Shown: piece after piece, positions 39,001 to 49,385 of the stretch | Layout: each line of letters begins with the position of its first letter | Numbering within the stretch: position 1 is the stretch's first letter | Assembly: GCF_035582795.1 (NCBI RefSeq) | Contig: NC_134366.1 | Span: forward strand, 2,306,501 to 2,370,500 | DNA length: 64,000 bases | Reading direction: 5' to 3' | Origin: Mycteria americana | Lineage: Eukaryota; Chordata; Aves; Ciconiiformes; Ciconiidae | The notes under the pieces: generated by a model | What the model was told of the DNA's origin: nothing | Databases searched by the model: none | What the model saw: the letters and a program-made list of their open reading frames with translations, nothing else | Translations under genes and position numbers: made by a program

Positions 39001-42000
39001 CGGGCAGCGTATCTACTTTTTCTGATGTGGAGAGCGAGTCCATGGTGGCAGCTGCTGCTTTGACAAAACGATTGTGGGCATTTGCTGGAATTGGGGATCA
39101 ACTGGAAAAATGCTTTCGTGCTTTAGGAGGTGGGGTGGTGGCTGGGCTCCAGTAGATGGGCTGGGGAGGACTCTGGGTCCTCCTGATAGATGGACTCGGG
39201 GGTTTTGGGGTTGGTTTTAGGTTTTTAGAAGGAGGGGAAATAGTTACTGCTGGCTGAGGTGTAGCAGAGGACAGATTTTGCATGGATCATGTGCAGGCTG
39301 TCACACGCTCTCAGCAGCAGGCTCTGAATAGCAGGAAATGTCCCATTTCCCAGGGTTTCAGTCTGTGAGCTACAGCAAGCGCAGAAGTTGATGGGAGAGA
39401 CTGGCAGAACGAGGAGAAAAAGCACAGGAGCTTCATTTGGCAAGCTCCTATGGGAATGCACTGTAGGTGAAAAGGGATTAGAGCTGAGAAACGCCACTGC
39501 ACAAAGAAAAACGCATCCTGTCCTTTTCCCTTTCAGTTTCCTGTATTTTAAGTTTCCCCAACACGTGAGCTGCAAGAGCATAGATCACAACATTTCTTGT
39601 CCTTTGAAAAAGGCAAATAACAAGGAATTGCTTTAGAAACCCTATTTGCACAGGTTTCGTAACCGTCTCTCTGGGCTCTGTGGATGTCTCATCTAATGAA
39701 CAGGCCCAGATCTGTGTTTCAGCAAACAAGGCGGCTGGACGTGGGAGGGAGAGGTGGGAGGGGAGAGCGACGGCTCTGGGAGCACCGAGTATTTCAGGAC
39801 TCGGAAGCTCAGAGGAGCTACTGCCGTAGCGCTTACCACGGGGAAATTTTAATTGGCCACCTTATGCAAGGTACGTTACTCTACATGCTGGTTATTTTTG
39901 GGTTTCGTGACCAGTGTTCGTTGGTTGGTTGTTCGCCCGTTGATCCTGAGGCTCAGTTTTATGTTTAGACATACGCTGTAGGAGGGGTGTAAGATCAGCC
40001 TTAGCAGGCTGAAGAGACTGTTGAAGGTAATGTGCTATGAGTAAAAGTCCTGAGGCAGAGTAAAGTTTGGGAGTGTTTTCTACAGGTAGAAATTTTACTT
40101 GTGCAAGTGACCAAAGGCGTGGAGTGCATTTTCCTGGAGTGTAAAATTACTTCCACGCACCCCCGTGCTTCATCTAGACAACACATTGGCCTTGCATAAA
40201 GAAGGTACGTTGTATTTAAGGTGTTTAATTCCCAGTATGGTCCAGACTTGTGGCATTAAATCCTCTGCTTGCTCTCGCCTTGTGTTTTCCAGAAAGGGAT
40301 GCTGGAGAAGCATGTGCGCGCACGGTCCCTCTCCTGCAGGCAGCTGCCTGATCCTGTTGTGTGTCGGGGCTTGCTTCTGTTTTGAGGGAGGGATTTTCCA
40401 TCCATGCCAGGCAAGCAGGCAGCCTCACCTGGCAATATAAGCCTGATGAAGTAAGGCTGGAAACCACGCGTTCATGCTGGGGTTGCACAGCTTGGCTGGC
40501 AGAGTAAAGAAACCAATACCCAACTAATTAGTCGGGATGAGAGAGGCTGATAAGCTCGCCTGGGTTTCTGCAAGGGAGGGAAGCGGTCAAAAGCTTGCAG
40601 GTGTCTTAGGTGTTAAGAGAAAAGTATGGGTCAAAGGCCCAATTACAGGGGAACAGTAACACACTTAAGACTTTTTAAAAGTTACAAACAACTATGTGTT
40701 TAGAGCCAGAAGAGGAGGAGCTGCAGTTCACAGGATGGACTGTTTTTAAACTTTAGCTTAGTTTAATTTGGACCTGAACCAAAGCTGTGTCTCTTTGTCT
40801 GTGGAAATTTCCTATGGCCTGGAAGCTTCATAGACCTTGCAGCTGCTCCCTGAACTTGGTAGTTTCATTACTGCCACTGCAATGACTTCAATTCCCAATG
40901 AGCTGCAAGACAAGGTTTTCGAGGATCCGCAAGAAAACCAGGCAGAATTGTCTGTCAAGACCCTGCCTTCAATTTAGTAACACATTTTGGAGGCGAACAA
41001 CATCAGCAAGTTCAAGAGAGATAAGATAAATTCAGGGACAACAGGTCCATAGGCAGATATTAGGAATAGGGTTGCACCCTTTGAGATCTCTAATGCAACA
41101 GTTGGTTGTTGGGGGAATACAAGAGGAATGGACCTCAGAAAGTGGCCAAGCTTATGTTTGTTCTCTAACAGCTCTTATTCCTACTGCCAGACTAGCTCGA
41201 CCGCTGGCCTGACCTGGTCGGGTATTGTTTACATTCCTGTTGAATTGGAAAGGGCTCATGCAAAGTACTTTGGGCTCAACAAACAGGAATTTTCTTGTGA
41301 AACAGTTTTGTCAGAGCTTAGACCAGCTCTTCATGTCATCAAAAGACCTGGGTTTTGGCATTCAAAGCACCTCAGTGGACTGTGGCATCTCAGAATGATG
41401 ATCAGAGGTTAGGAAGCACTGGTGACTCTTTGCAGGTCTGTCCTGCCTTCGGTAGCTTGTAATTTGTCCTCCAAGAGCACCTGAGGGGTTTGGTGAAACA
41501 CTAGAAGCTTCCTACTACACTCAGTCTTTAGTAAAAGGCCTTGGGCACTAGAGGAGAGAGGAGGAAAAATTGGGCGGTTCTTCAGTCAGGGTTGTTGTTA
41601 ATGTTCCTGGCCATGAGTGAGTTTAAGGGACCCAAACAGAAAGCAGAGAAAGGCTGGGTGTAGGGATTAAACTAATCCAGGCAAGTCTATTTTTTCTCCA
41701 TTCCTGTTCCTTTGTATGGACTTTGGCCCTGCCCTGTTTCTGGCAGGTGTTGGGGATGCCATGCTAAAGGTTGTGAAGTGCTTAGGCTTTGCATGGGTCA
41801 CTTGGTAGGCCAGATCTGGGTGGTTTTGTAAGTGGCATTTGATAGCAACACCTCATTAGATTTTGGACGTTACCTCTAGCGTAAGTAAACATCTGTGAGA
41901 TGGGAGGAGAGGCAAGTAGTGGTGTCAAAAGGCAGGGCAGATAGAGAATGGATCCAGAGCCTCACTTGTGAATATTTGGTGGAGCCAGCCATCTCAAAAG

Positions 42001-42416
42001 CGGCTATTGTCATAGCTTCGTGATGATTTTCTGTCTTTTAGCACAAAAGAAGTGAAATCCCCTCTGGTCCTACTCAAGTTCTGGAGGTTCTGAGTGGAGT
42101 GGATGGTTCAGGGGGATGACATTACTGTACATTGAACTCCATCTCATCTGTGAAGCAGTTCTGCTGCCAGCTCTCCCGTTGTCCCAAGGGACACTCTTCT
42201 GATATTGTTTGTGCCTCTGGGTTGGTTTCCAGACTGTAATTGAGACTGATACTCAGGGTCTGACTAAAAACTGCTTCGATGTAGATGGTAACGCATATTC
42301 TAAACCCCAGATGCGTAGCACTCTGTCATTTTTCTTGCTTTTTGAGGCCATGGTGAAACCTCATTTACTTTGGAAAAGCAGAGTAAGCATATTGGGAGTA
42401 TGAGGCCAAGGGAGAG
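36046..42416. other. Noncoding DNA between second CR1 tail and the ERV
   Basis: No known gene was recognised. Short open frames of 60 to 143 codons exist on both strands (for example 37466-37897, 38834-39043 and 39098-39283, all minus), but none has a family match or flanking splice logic. The GC-richer patch 38500-39900 was checked for a TMIE first exon without success. The last four bases, AGAG at 42413-42416, are the left copy of the ERV target-site duplication. Confidence 0.6.
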
Positions 42417-42966
42417 CGTTATCCCACAAGTGTGAGGTCGTTTGCCCGGTGTGCGGGACGCCCATATACACCCAGGGCAGAGGTATTTTATTTCATGTCT
42501 GCGCAGAGGTGGGTGCTAGGTGGCAGCTCCACAAAGCTAACACAAAGTTTGGTCATGCAGGTACAGTATTTATACAGTCTAGTTGTGCATATGCGTAAGT
42601 AATTACGCAAAGCAGTTTTCTATTGGTCTACATTTCTCTTATTTCAACTTAAAGTTACAGTGCTACTTTAATATTCTGCGCATGCTCAGAGGTGAGGGGT
42701 CTCTGCTTGGGCCGGGGTCTGCAGCTCGAGGGGTGTGACACTGAGTATTATAATGAGGACAGTTCGCGTGAGGGTGCTTCTTATCACACTTCCACTAGGA
42801 GATTCAGATGGTTCCCAAAACATCTTAATTAGCTTACATATTTCTCCAGGATGTGCTTTACTCCCAAGGACAGTAATTCTTGATTAGACGTTCCACGTTC
42901 CAGTCTGAATCCCCCTTATCAACTTTATGTAAGTCCTGGCCCTCCACCAGCTCCTGATTGACTACA
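42417..42966 (-). repeat. 3' LTR of the ERV
   Basis: On the minus strand the LTR starts TGTAGTCAATCAGGAGC and ends TGGGATAACG. It holds a CCAAT box (complement of 42622-42626), a TATAAATA box (complement of 42567-42574) and the polyadenylation signal AATAAA (complement of 42487-42492), in the right order for U3-R-U5. It is 550 bp, the same as its partner. Its promoter would fire toward lower coordinates, which is the direction of TMIE. Confidence 0.95.
42487..42492 (-). terminator. Polyadenylation signal AATAAA in the 3' LTR
   Basis: The complement of TTTATT reads AATAAA, about 85 bases downstream of the TATA box in element orientation. The matching site in the 5' LTR (48906-48911) carries CATAAA instead. 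Confidence 0.8.
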
Positions 42967-42981
42967 ATTCCCCCCTTCGAG
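42967..42981 (-). other. Polypurine tract of the ERV
   Basis: On the minus strand GAAGGGGGGAAT lies directly against the TGTAGTC start of the 3' LTR. This is the position and composition of the primer for plus-strand DNA synthesis. Confidence 0.9.
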
Positions 42982-43071
42982 ACTATAAGACTTTTCTTCA
43001 TAGTCCTCATATGTCTCATTATTAGTTCTCATTAATAGTGTATTATTTCCAGTAGTAACTTGTACAATTAG

Positions 43072-43728
43072 TCATCTAACACATTTTAAGGCACAACTAA
43101 CAACACCACAGATGAAGAGCATGATGATTACAATTAGAATCATCGTTTGAAGTAAACTGGCCAACCATCCGGTTAGGGAGAATCCAAAACTTTGTAATAT
43201 TTTGTTTAGAAGTCTGAATATTTCTACTTGATTTTGCCACTTATTTTATTTTGTCTGTTTGTTGATCTGAATGAATGGTCAGTTATATTGGGGATATGGA
43301 TGCAACAACCTTTGTTTTTCAGTTTTAGGTACCCACATACCCCGTGTTCATGTAATAACATTAAATGTAAGGTTAGCCTATTCTGCAATGTCATTTTTGA
43401 AGTTTCCTGTCACTGAGTGTTTAAATCTTGTAATCCTGCTCTAGTTGCATTCGCTAATAGTTCTACTTGTCCTGTTAGACTGTACAACCACATGCGACTC
43501 TGAAAGGAGGTAATCTGGAGACTGAAGAAAGCTTCAGTTTAAATCTAAAGGTAAAATTCCCCACTTGAGGGAATTGGCTGCAGATTTAGGTAATGGTAAA
43601 CAGGCCGTTATAGTGTGGACGTTATGGATTCTTCCGAAGGATTGGATAAGTTTTAAGACTAGATTTCTGTTAAAAAAAGTAAATACTAGCTTAATCAATA
43701 TCACAGATACAATTTTCATTGTAACCAT
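43072..43728 (-). pseudogene. env remnant: start region plus transmembrane subunit, surface subunit mostly missing
   Basis: Only about 0.66 kb remains, far less than a full retroviral env (roughly 1.7-2 kb). A short frame from an ATG at 43728 starts with a hydrophobic segment (MKIVSVILIKLVFTFF) that could be the signal peptide. It runs out at a stop near 43534. A different frame then shows transmembrane-subunit features: [16 protein letters not shown], followed by a cysteine and a CC pair, then after another frame break a helix with ILIVIIMLFICGVV ending in CALKC. Between the single C and the CC there are nine residues, where the usual gammaretroviral motif has six. In-frame stops interrupt the ectodomain and the cytoplasmic tail (TGA at 43072-43074). 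The tail frame then stays open toward the LTR. Receptor-binding sequence is essentially gone, so no functional envelope is possible. Confidence 0.8.
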
Positions 43729-43829
43729 GCTAAATTAATAACGCTTTCCAAGAGCGTCCTAGGAGTAATTTCAATAGTAGCTTTCCAAAGGAAAAACCTT
43801 GATACGATTTATCAACAGTCCCTGGTGAG

Positions 43830-46800
43830 TCAGAGTTTCAGTTTTCCAGTTGGCATAGAGGTCCAGTTGTCCTGGCCTGGTGCCTTCTTTACTCTAGTAT
43901 AACGAATCCAGGAGTCGATCCCATTCACCTTTACCGCTGTATAAGTTTTTAATAGCACTGTATAAGGTCCTTTCCATTTTTCTTTCAAGGGCTCATCTTT
44001 CCAAGTTCGTACGTAGACCGTGTCTCCTGGTGGAATGGGCGTACCGCAGTGTCCAAAGGAATGGGAGTCTTCTGGTTTAGGTACCTATGCAGGGAGGATA
44101 AATTCTGCGAGAGAGAGATCAAATACTCTTTAATTACAGCCTGTCTCTTTATATGCATTGGTTCTCCCTTCGTGATTAAATGATTGATTGGATATGGTTT
44201 CCCATTCAGGATCCCAAATGGACTCACACCTTCCCTAACTCTGGGTGTAATTCGTACTCTCATTAATGCCATGGCTAGAATATCTACCCATTTCATTTGA
44301 GTTTCCTGATGCACTTTAGAAATCTGTCTTTTTAGGGTTTGATTCATTCTTTCTACTTTGCCACTGGACTGTGGCCTCCAAGGGATATGCAAATCCCATT
44401 TAATGTCTAGAAATCTAGAACTCCGTGCACTATTTCTGCAATAAAGTGGGGTCCGTTATGAGAGGATATACTTTCTGGAACACCGAATCTGGGGATAATT
44501 TCTTTCAATAAAATTTTAATCACTTCCCTAGCCTTGTTAGTGCAACAAGGGAAAGCTTCGGGCCAACCAGAAAAGGTGTCTACCATTACCAATAAATATT
44601 TATACAGATTACACCTTGGCAACTCCGTAAAATCTATTTGCCAGTATTCCCCAGGAGTTATTGCTTGTTTTACGACTCCTCCCATGATTTTCTTTGCAAT
44701 TTTTGAGTTATTGGTGCAACAGATGGCGCGCTTTTTAACTATTATATCCACTAGGCTTTGCATTCTTGGCCCAATGAGGTGTCCTTTGGCAACTAGTACT
44801 AATGCATCTGCTCCCAAGTGTGTTTCTTGGTGCAGTTTCTTGAGTAGAATTTCCATCATCTTTTCAGAAATTAATAATTGCTTCAGCGGTGTCACCCACC
44901 AACCCTGATCATTTTTGGAACAATCTAATTGCTCTGCCAATTGATTTTCCTTCTCACTACGTTGTGGGGGCGATGATTCCAAATGGGGTACTGGAATTAA
45001 AGCTCCTTCAAATTTTGACTTCTGTAATGCTGCTTCTTTTGCTAACTGGTCTGCTTTTTAATTTCCCTTCATGATTTCACCGTTTCCCTTCTGATGCGCT
45101 TTACAATGCATTATAGCAACCTCCTTTGGTTGAAGGACTGCCTGTAAGAGCTTCATCATTTCTGTTCCGTATTTGATAGGAGTCCCGTGTGAACTTAATA
45201 GTCCTCTTTCTTTCCAAATCGCCCCATGTGCATGCACTACTCCGAATGCATACTTAGAATCTGTGTAAGTATTGACTCTTTTTCCCTGACTAAGCTCTAA
45301 AGCTCGTGTTAGTGCAACCAATTCTGCCTTTTGAGCAGATGTATTACTAGTCAAAGATTTAGCGTCTAAAGCCCGAGTACATTACCACTGCATATCCAGC
45401 TTTCCGTCTTCCTCCCAACATAAAACTGCTCCCCTCAGTTAATAACTCCAGTTCTGCATTTGGTAGGGGTTCGTCTCCCAGATCAGGCCTACTACAATAC
45501 ACTTGTTCAATGGTGGTTAAGCAGTCATGATGTAATTCACCAGATTCGGAAATCAGGAGCAGGGTAGCAGGATTTAGAGCAGAGGTCAGGGAGATTACAA
45601 CATCATCTTGTTCCAGCAGCACTGCTTAATATTTAGATAACTTGTTTGGGGATATCCAATGATGCCCTTTTTATTTTCAAGGAGAGAAGACACAGCATGA
45701 GGTACAAACACAGTAATCAGTTGGCCTAACATCAATTTCCGAGATTCTTCAATCAAAGTTGCAGTAGCCACTATTGCCCTCAAACAAGCGGGCCAACCTT
45801 TACTGACCTCATCTCATTGCTTTGAAAAATATCCCACCAGTTTTTTCCCGTTCCCCAATTTTTGTGTCAAAACTCCTAATGCCACATGCTGTCGTTCATG
45901 TACATGTAATTGGAAGGTTTTCCTCACATGTGGGAGTCCCAAAGCAGGAGCCTCTGTGAGTTTCCTTTTAATTTCATCAAAACTCTTCCTACACTCAGGT
46001 GTCCATTCAAGAACCTCCTCAGGTCCTTTCACAGCAGCATGCAGTGGTTTGGCAATTAGTCCAAAACTGGGAATCCATAAGCGACACCATCCGGCCATTC
46101 CCAGAAATCCTCTTAATTGCTTCTTTGATGTAGATACAGCAATTCTACAAATTGCCTCTTTTCTCTCAGCACTTAATTCTCTCTGTCCTTCAGTGATTTC
46201 AAGCCCCATATATTGGACCTTTTTTTCCCAATCTCAGCCTTTTTCTTAGAAACTTGATACCCTGCCAAGCCCAGAAAGTTAAGCAAACTGGTGGTGGCTT
46301 CCAGACCTGCCTCATAACTGTCAGAACCAATTAGCAAATCATCAACATATTGCAACAATGTTACAGAGTCATGATCATTTTGCCATGGTTCCAATTCTTT
46401 GGCTAGTACCTTACCAAACAAGGGAGGGCTGTTCTGGAACCCTTGGGGAAGGACAGTCCAGCAGAGCTGCGTCTTTCATCCTGGAGTTGGATTCTCCCAT
46501 TCAAAGGTGAAGATGGTCTGGCTCTGCTCATCCACAGGTATACAGAAGAAGGTGTCCTTTAAACGTAAGACTGTGATAGATTTGGAACCACAGGGTGGAC
46601 ATCTGCTGTCCTTGCATTAATTTCTCCTAAGTCCTGTACCAGTCTAGATTCAGAAGAATGGGGCTTCTTTACAGGTAGGATGGGAGTATTAAATTCCGAT
46701 TGACATTCCTGTAACAATCCATGTTCTAAAAAGGAGCTTATTATAGGTTCTCATGCTTTTCGGGCCTCCAGCTTAATGGGGTATTATTTCTTTCTTACCG

Positions 46801-47280
46801 GTTGAGCTCCTGGTTTCAGTTCAGTCTTTACCGGGGTTGCATTCTTTGCTCGTCCAGGCATCTTTGATACCCACACCAGAGGTATGACCGCATTCAGTAC
46901 TTCCTCTGGAATATTCATTTCTTCATTAGGATCCTTCTTGGTTAACAAACATATCTGGGCTTTCCAGGCAGTCTCTGGAGGAATATGCAACTGAACAGAG
47001 TCTTCAGAAATAGTTAGTTGTGCATTCAGTTTACAAAGTAAATCCTGTCCAAGCAATGGTAGGGGGCATTCTGGCATATAAAGGAATCCATGAGTTAATT
47101 TAATATTTCCAATTTAACATTCCATAGGTTGTAAAAACAGCCTTAAAGTCTTTTTCCCTGTTGCACCAACCCAACAATGTTTATTTTAGTTCTACTTAAG
47201 CGTCCTCTACAACTAGTTACTACAGAATGTGTGGCTCCACCATCAATTAAAAATTCTATTATTTCATTCCCCAGCTTGAC
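43830..47280 (-). pseudogene. pro-pol of the ERV: protease, reverse transcriptase, RNase H, integrase, frameshifted
   Basis: Read on the minus strand and spread over all three frames. The protease keeps FLIDGGATHS at about 47224-47253, where the catalytic D-T/S-G triad reads D-G-G, and PLLGQDLL at about 47055. The reverse transcriptase keeps the catalytic YVDDLL at about 46335-46349 and a thumb/connection region with KQLRGFLGMAGWCRLWIPSF. RNase H keeps SAQKAELVALTRALELS and YTDSKYAFG. The integrase keeps the HLGAD part of the zinc-binding domain and WQIDFTELP (first catalytic Asp). The second catalytic site reads SHNGPHF, with His replacing Asp at 44458-44460. The third site is intact in SSGKVERMN (Glu). 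The C-terminal tail ends at a TGA at 43830-43832. There are at least six frame changes and several internal stops, for example a TAA at about 45058 between RNase H and integrase. It is a dead copy. Confidence 0.92.
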
Positions 47281-48357
47281 TGCAACCAGAGGATCTGCTG
47301 GGGAAACTTCATACACCTTATATGCGATTGACAATAACTGTGAGATTGTCATGCCATCCACACCCTTTACCTTTTGTAATTTCTTTCTTATATCTGCTGC
47401 CGCTTGACCAATAAACAGCGTGTTAAATAACTTTGTATCGCTATCACCTTCCGGATCCAGATCTGTCCATTTTCGAGCTACTTCACACAATCTCTCAGAG
47501 AAGGCTGACAGGGTTTCCTTATGCCCCTGCCTTACTTCATAGAGTTTAGATAAATTTTTAGGCTTTTGCACTCCATGTTGAATCCCATACAAAATTAACT
47601 GTTGATATTCCTTTACCCTCTGTAATCCCTCACTTGTGTTTTGGGAGGTACATATTGGCGTTAGGCACCCTCCCTGTTGTTGGATCAGTCCCTCTTTAGC
47701 CTTCTCTAGAATCATTTTCCTCTCCTCAGCGGTAAACAAATATTCTAGGAGAGCCCGTACATCTCCCCAGTTGGGATTATGAGTCATCATAACAGTTTTA
47801 ACAGTACTGTACATTCCTTCTGGATTGCTTCGATAGGATCCGACTGCCTGTTTCCAGTTCAATAAATCAGAAGCAGTAAAAGGGACGCGTACGGATACCG
47901 GTGTTCCTTCAGGGCCTGCAGCCTGTCTGAGGGGAGCTTGAACTATCGGTTTCTGTCCGCTTGTTCTTTTAGAGACAGGACTCACAACTCCATTGTCACT
48001 TGAGCTATCGGATTCTGGCTGTTTTGGGGGAGCTACCAACAGCTGAATATCCTCTTCTGAATTTTCTGATTCAATACAACAAGATTTTCCCTTTTTCTCT
48101 TTTAACGCATATATTCCAATCTGATGTTTAGAATCTACGAAGCCACACTTCTTCCTAATATCCCAATAATTTCTTAATGCAAAAACCATATCCACAGAAG
48201 GCATTTCATCCCATTTTTCAGTTCTCCGACAAAACAACATTAATTGCAATATAGTGTTATATTTCAAGGATCCATTCTCAGGCCATTTCTCACCATCTTC
48301 CTGTTGATGTTGTGGCCACTGTTGATTACAATATCATTTTAGCTTATTTTTAGTCAT
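47281..48357 (-). pseudogene. gag of the ERV: matrix to capsid, no nucleocapsid, fused in frame to protease
   Basis: The likely start is the ATG at 48355-48357, but an in-frame TGA follows after seven codons (48334-48336). From there the frame is open to 47143. It reads an N-terminal matrix-like part, an acidic Ser-rich linker, and a clear gammaretrovirus-type capsid: VPFTASDLLNWKQAVGSY, TAEERKMILEKAKEG and KETLSAFSERLCEVARKW. Capsid runs directly into protease sequence (VKLGNEIIEFLIDGG). No CCHC zinc knuckle is present, although gammaretroviral nucleocapsids carry one there. The gag stop codon that normally separates gag from pol is also absent. This is best explained by an internal deletion that removed nucleocapsid plus the stop and kept the frame. 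Virus packaging would fail even without the early stop. Confidence 0.9.
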
Positions 48358-48813
48358 GGGATCCCCCCCAAATTTATTGCAATGCTTCAGGATGCATCCT
48401 AGAGGAGAGCAAAGGGCTGCCTCCTGGGAAGCAGCAGTGCCCATATCGGTACCGAAAAACCCAGTATTTCTATACAAACCAGAACGAGGGACGTCTCCCT
48501 TCGTTACTCAGATCAGGACAGCGTGGAGAAACAAACAGAACTACGCTACTGCCGCGTGTCTTTCCTGATGCATCTTATGCAGAGCCCAGAACAGAACAGA
48601 TGGTGCCTGCTTCCCGAGAGATCTTGCTCCTATCCCTCTTTTCTCGTATTCCACAAGAAATACCTCTTTTCAGTAGTGTTGCACCGTTGTGTCGCTTACC
48701 GCCCGACTGCATGAGAGGAGCTGAAGGAGTCCCCGATCGACGGGTTGGTGCATGCTGCAGTCTCTTCTCCCCGTCGGACGCAGCAAGACGAACCGGGCGA
48801 GGCTGTCAGCTCG
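48358..48813 (-). other. ERV leader between primer binding site and gag
   Basis: This is the 5' untranslated leader of the provirus, where the packaging signal would lie. Short open frames on the plus strand here (48356-48854) are antisense chance frames. No splice donor was assigned with confidence. Confidence 0.7.
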
Positions 48814-48831
48814 GTCCCATCCGGGTCACCA
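48814..48831 (-). other. Primer binding site of the ERV
   Basis: On the minus strand the sequence TGGTGACCCGGATGGGAC follows the 5' LTR after a 4-nt spacer (GTTT). It starts with the TGG that pairs with the tRNA CCA end. The first nine bases agree with the tRNA-Trp 3' end used by avian retroviruses; the remaining bases do not. The primer assignment is therefore tentative. Confidence 0.8.
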
Positions 48832-48835
48832 AAAC

Positions 48836-49385
48836 CGTTATCCCACAAGTGTGAGGTCGTTTGCCCGGTGTGCGGGACGCCCATATACACCCAGGGCAGA
48901 GGTATTTTATGTCATGTCTGCGCAGAGGTGGGTGCTAGGCGGCAGCTCCACAAAGCTAACACAAAGTTTGGTCATGCAGGTACAGTATTTATACAGTCTA
49001 GTTGTGCATATGCATAAGTAATTACGCAAAGCAGTTTTCTATTGGTCTACATTTCTCTTATTTCAACTTAAAGTTACAGTGCTACTTTAATATTCTGCGC
49101 ATGCTCAGAGGTGAGGGGTCTCTGCTTGGGCCGGGGTCTGCAGCTCGAGGGGTGTGACACTGAGTATTATAATGAGGACAGTTCGCGTGAGGGTGCTTCT
49201 TATCACGCTTCCACTAGGAGATTCAGATGGTTCCCAAAACATCTTAATTAGCTTACATATTTCTCCAGGATGTGCTTTACTCCCAAGGACAGTAATTCTT
49301 GATTAGACGTTCCACGTTCCAGTCTGCATCCCCCTTATCAACTTTACGTAAGTCCTGGCCCTCCACCAGCTCCTGATTGACTACA
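48836..49385 (-). repeat. 5' LTR of the ERV
   Basis: The 550-bp partner of the LTR at 42417-42966, offset by 6,419 bp. By eye it differs at six positions (48911, 48940, 49014, 49207, 49327, 49347) with no indels. It keeps the CCAAT box (complement of 49041-49045) and the TATA box (complement of 48986-48993). The polyadenylation signal is altered from AATAAA to CATAAA by the difference at 48911. Transcription would run toward lower coordinates. Confidence 0.95.
48986..48993 (-). promoter_or_regulatory. TATA box of the ERV 5' LTR promoter
   Basis: The complement of TATTTATA reads TATAAATA, about 50 bases downstream of a CCAAT box in element orientation. It is intact in both LTRs. Confidence 0.75.

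Larger units (their letters stand above)
42417..49385 (-). mobile_element. Gammaretrovirus-like endogenous retrovirus, near full length, minus strand, defective
   Basis: This 6,969-bp provirus lies in reverse orientation. The upstream LTR is at 48836-49385, followed by the primer binding site, gag, pro-pol, an env remnant, a polypurine tract, and the downstream LTR at 42417-42966. A 4-bp direct repeat AGAG flanks it (42413-42416 and 49386-49389), matching the 4-bp duplication of gammaretroviral integrases. The gag capsid and pol domains are of the gammaretrovirus (class I) type. The two LTRs are the same length with six substitutions and no indels. By contrast, every gene is interrupted. The minus orientation is opposite to ALS2CL and the same as TMIE. 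No element of this type is expected to make virus from this copy. Confidence 0.95.

Noticed and set aside
48745..49021. Plus-strand frames across the ERV 5' LTR and leader
   Set aside because: They are antisense to the element and are explained by LTR sequence.
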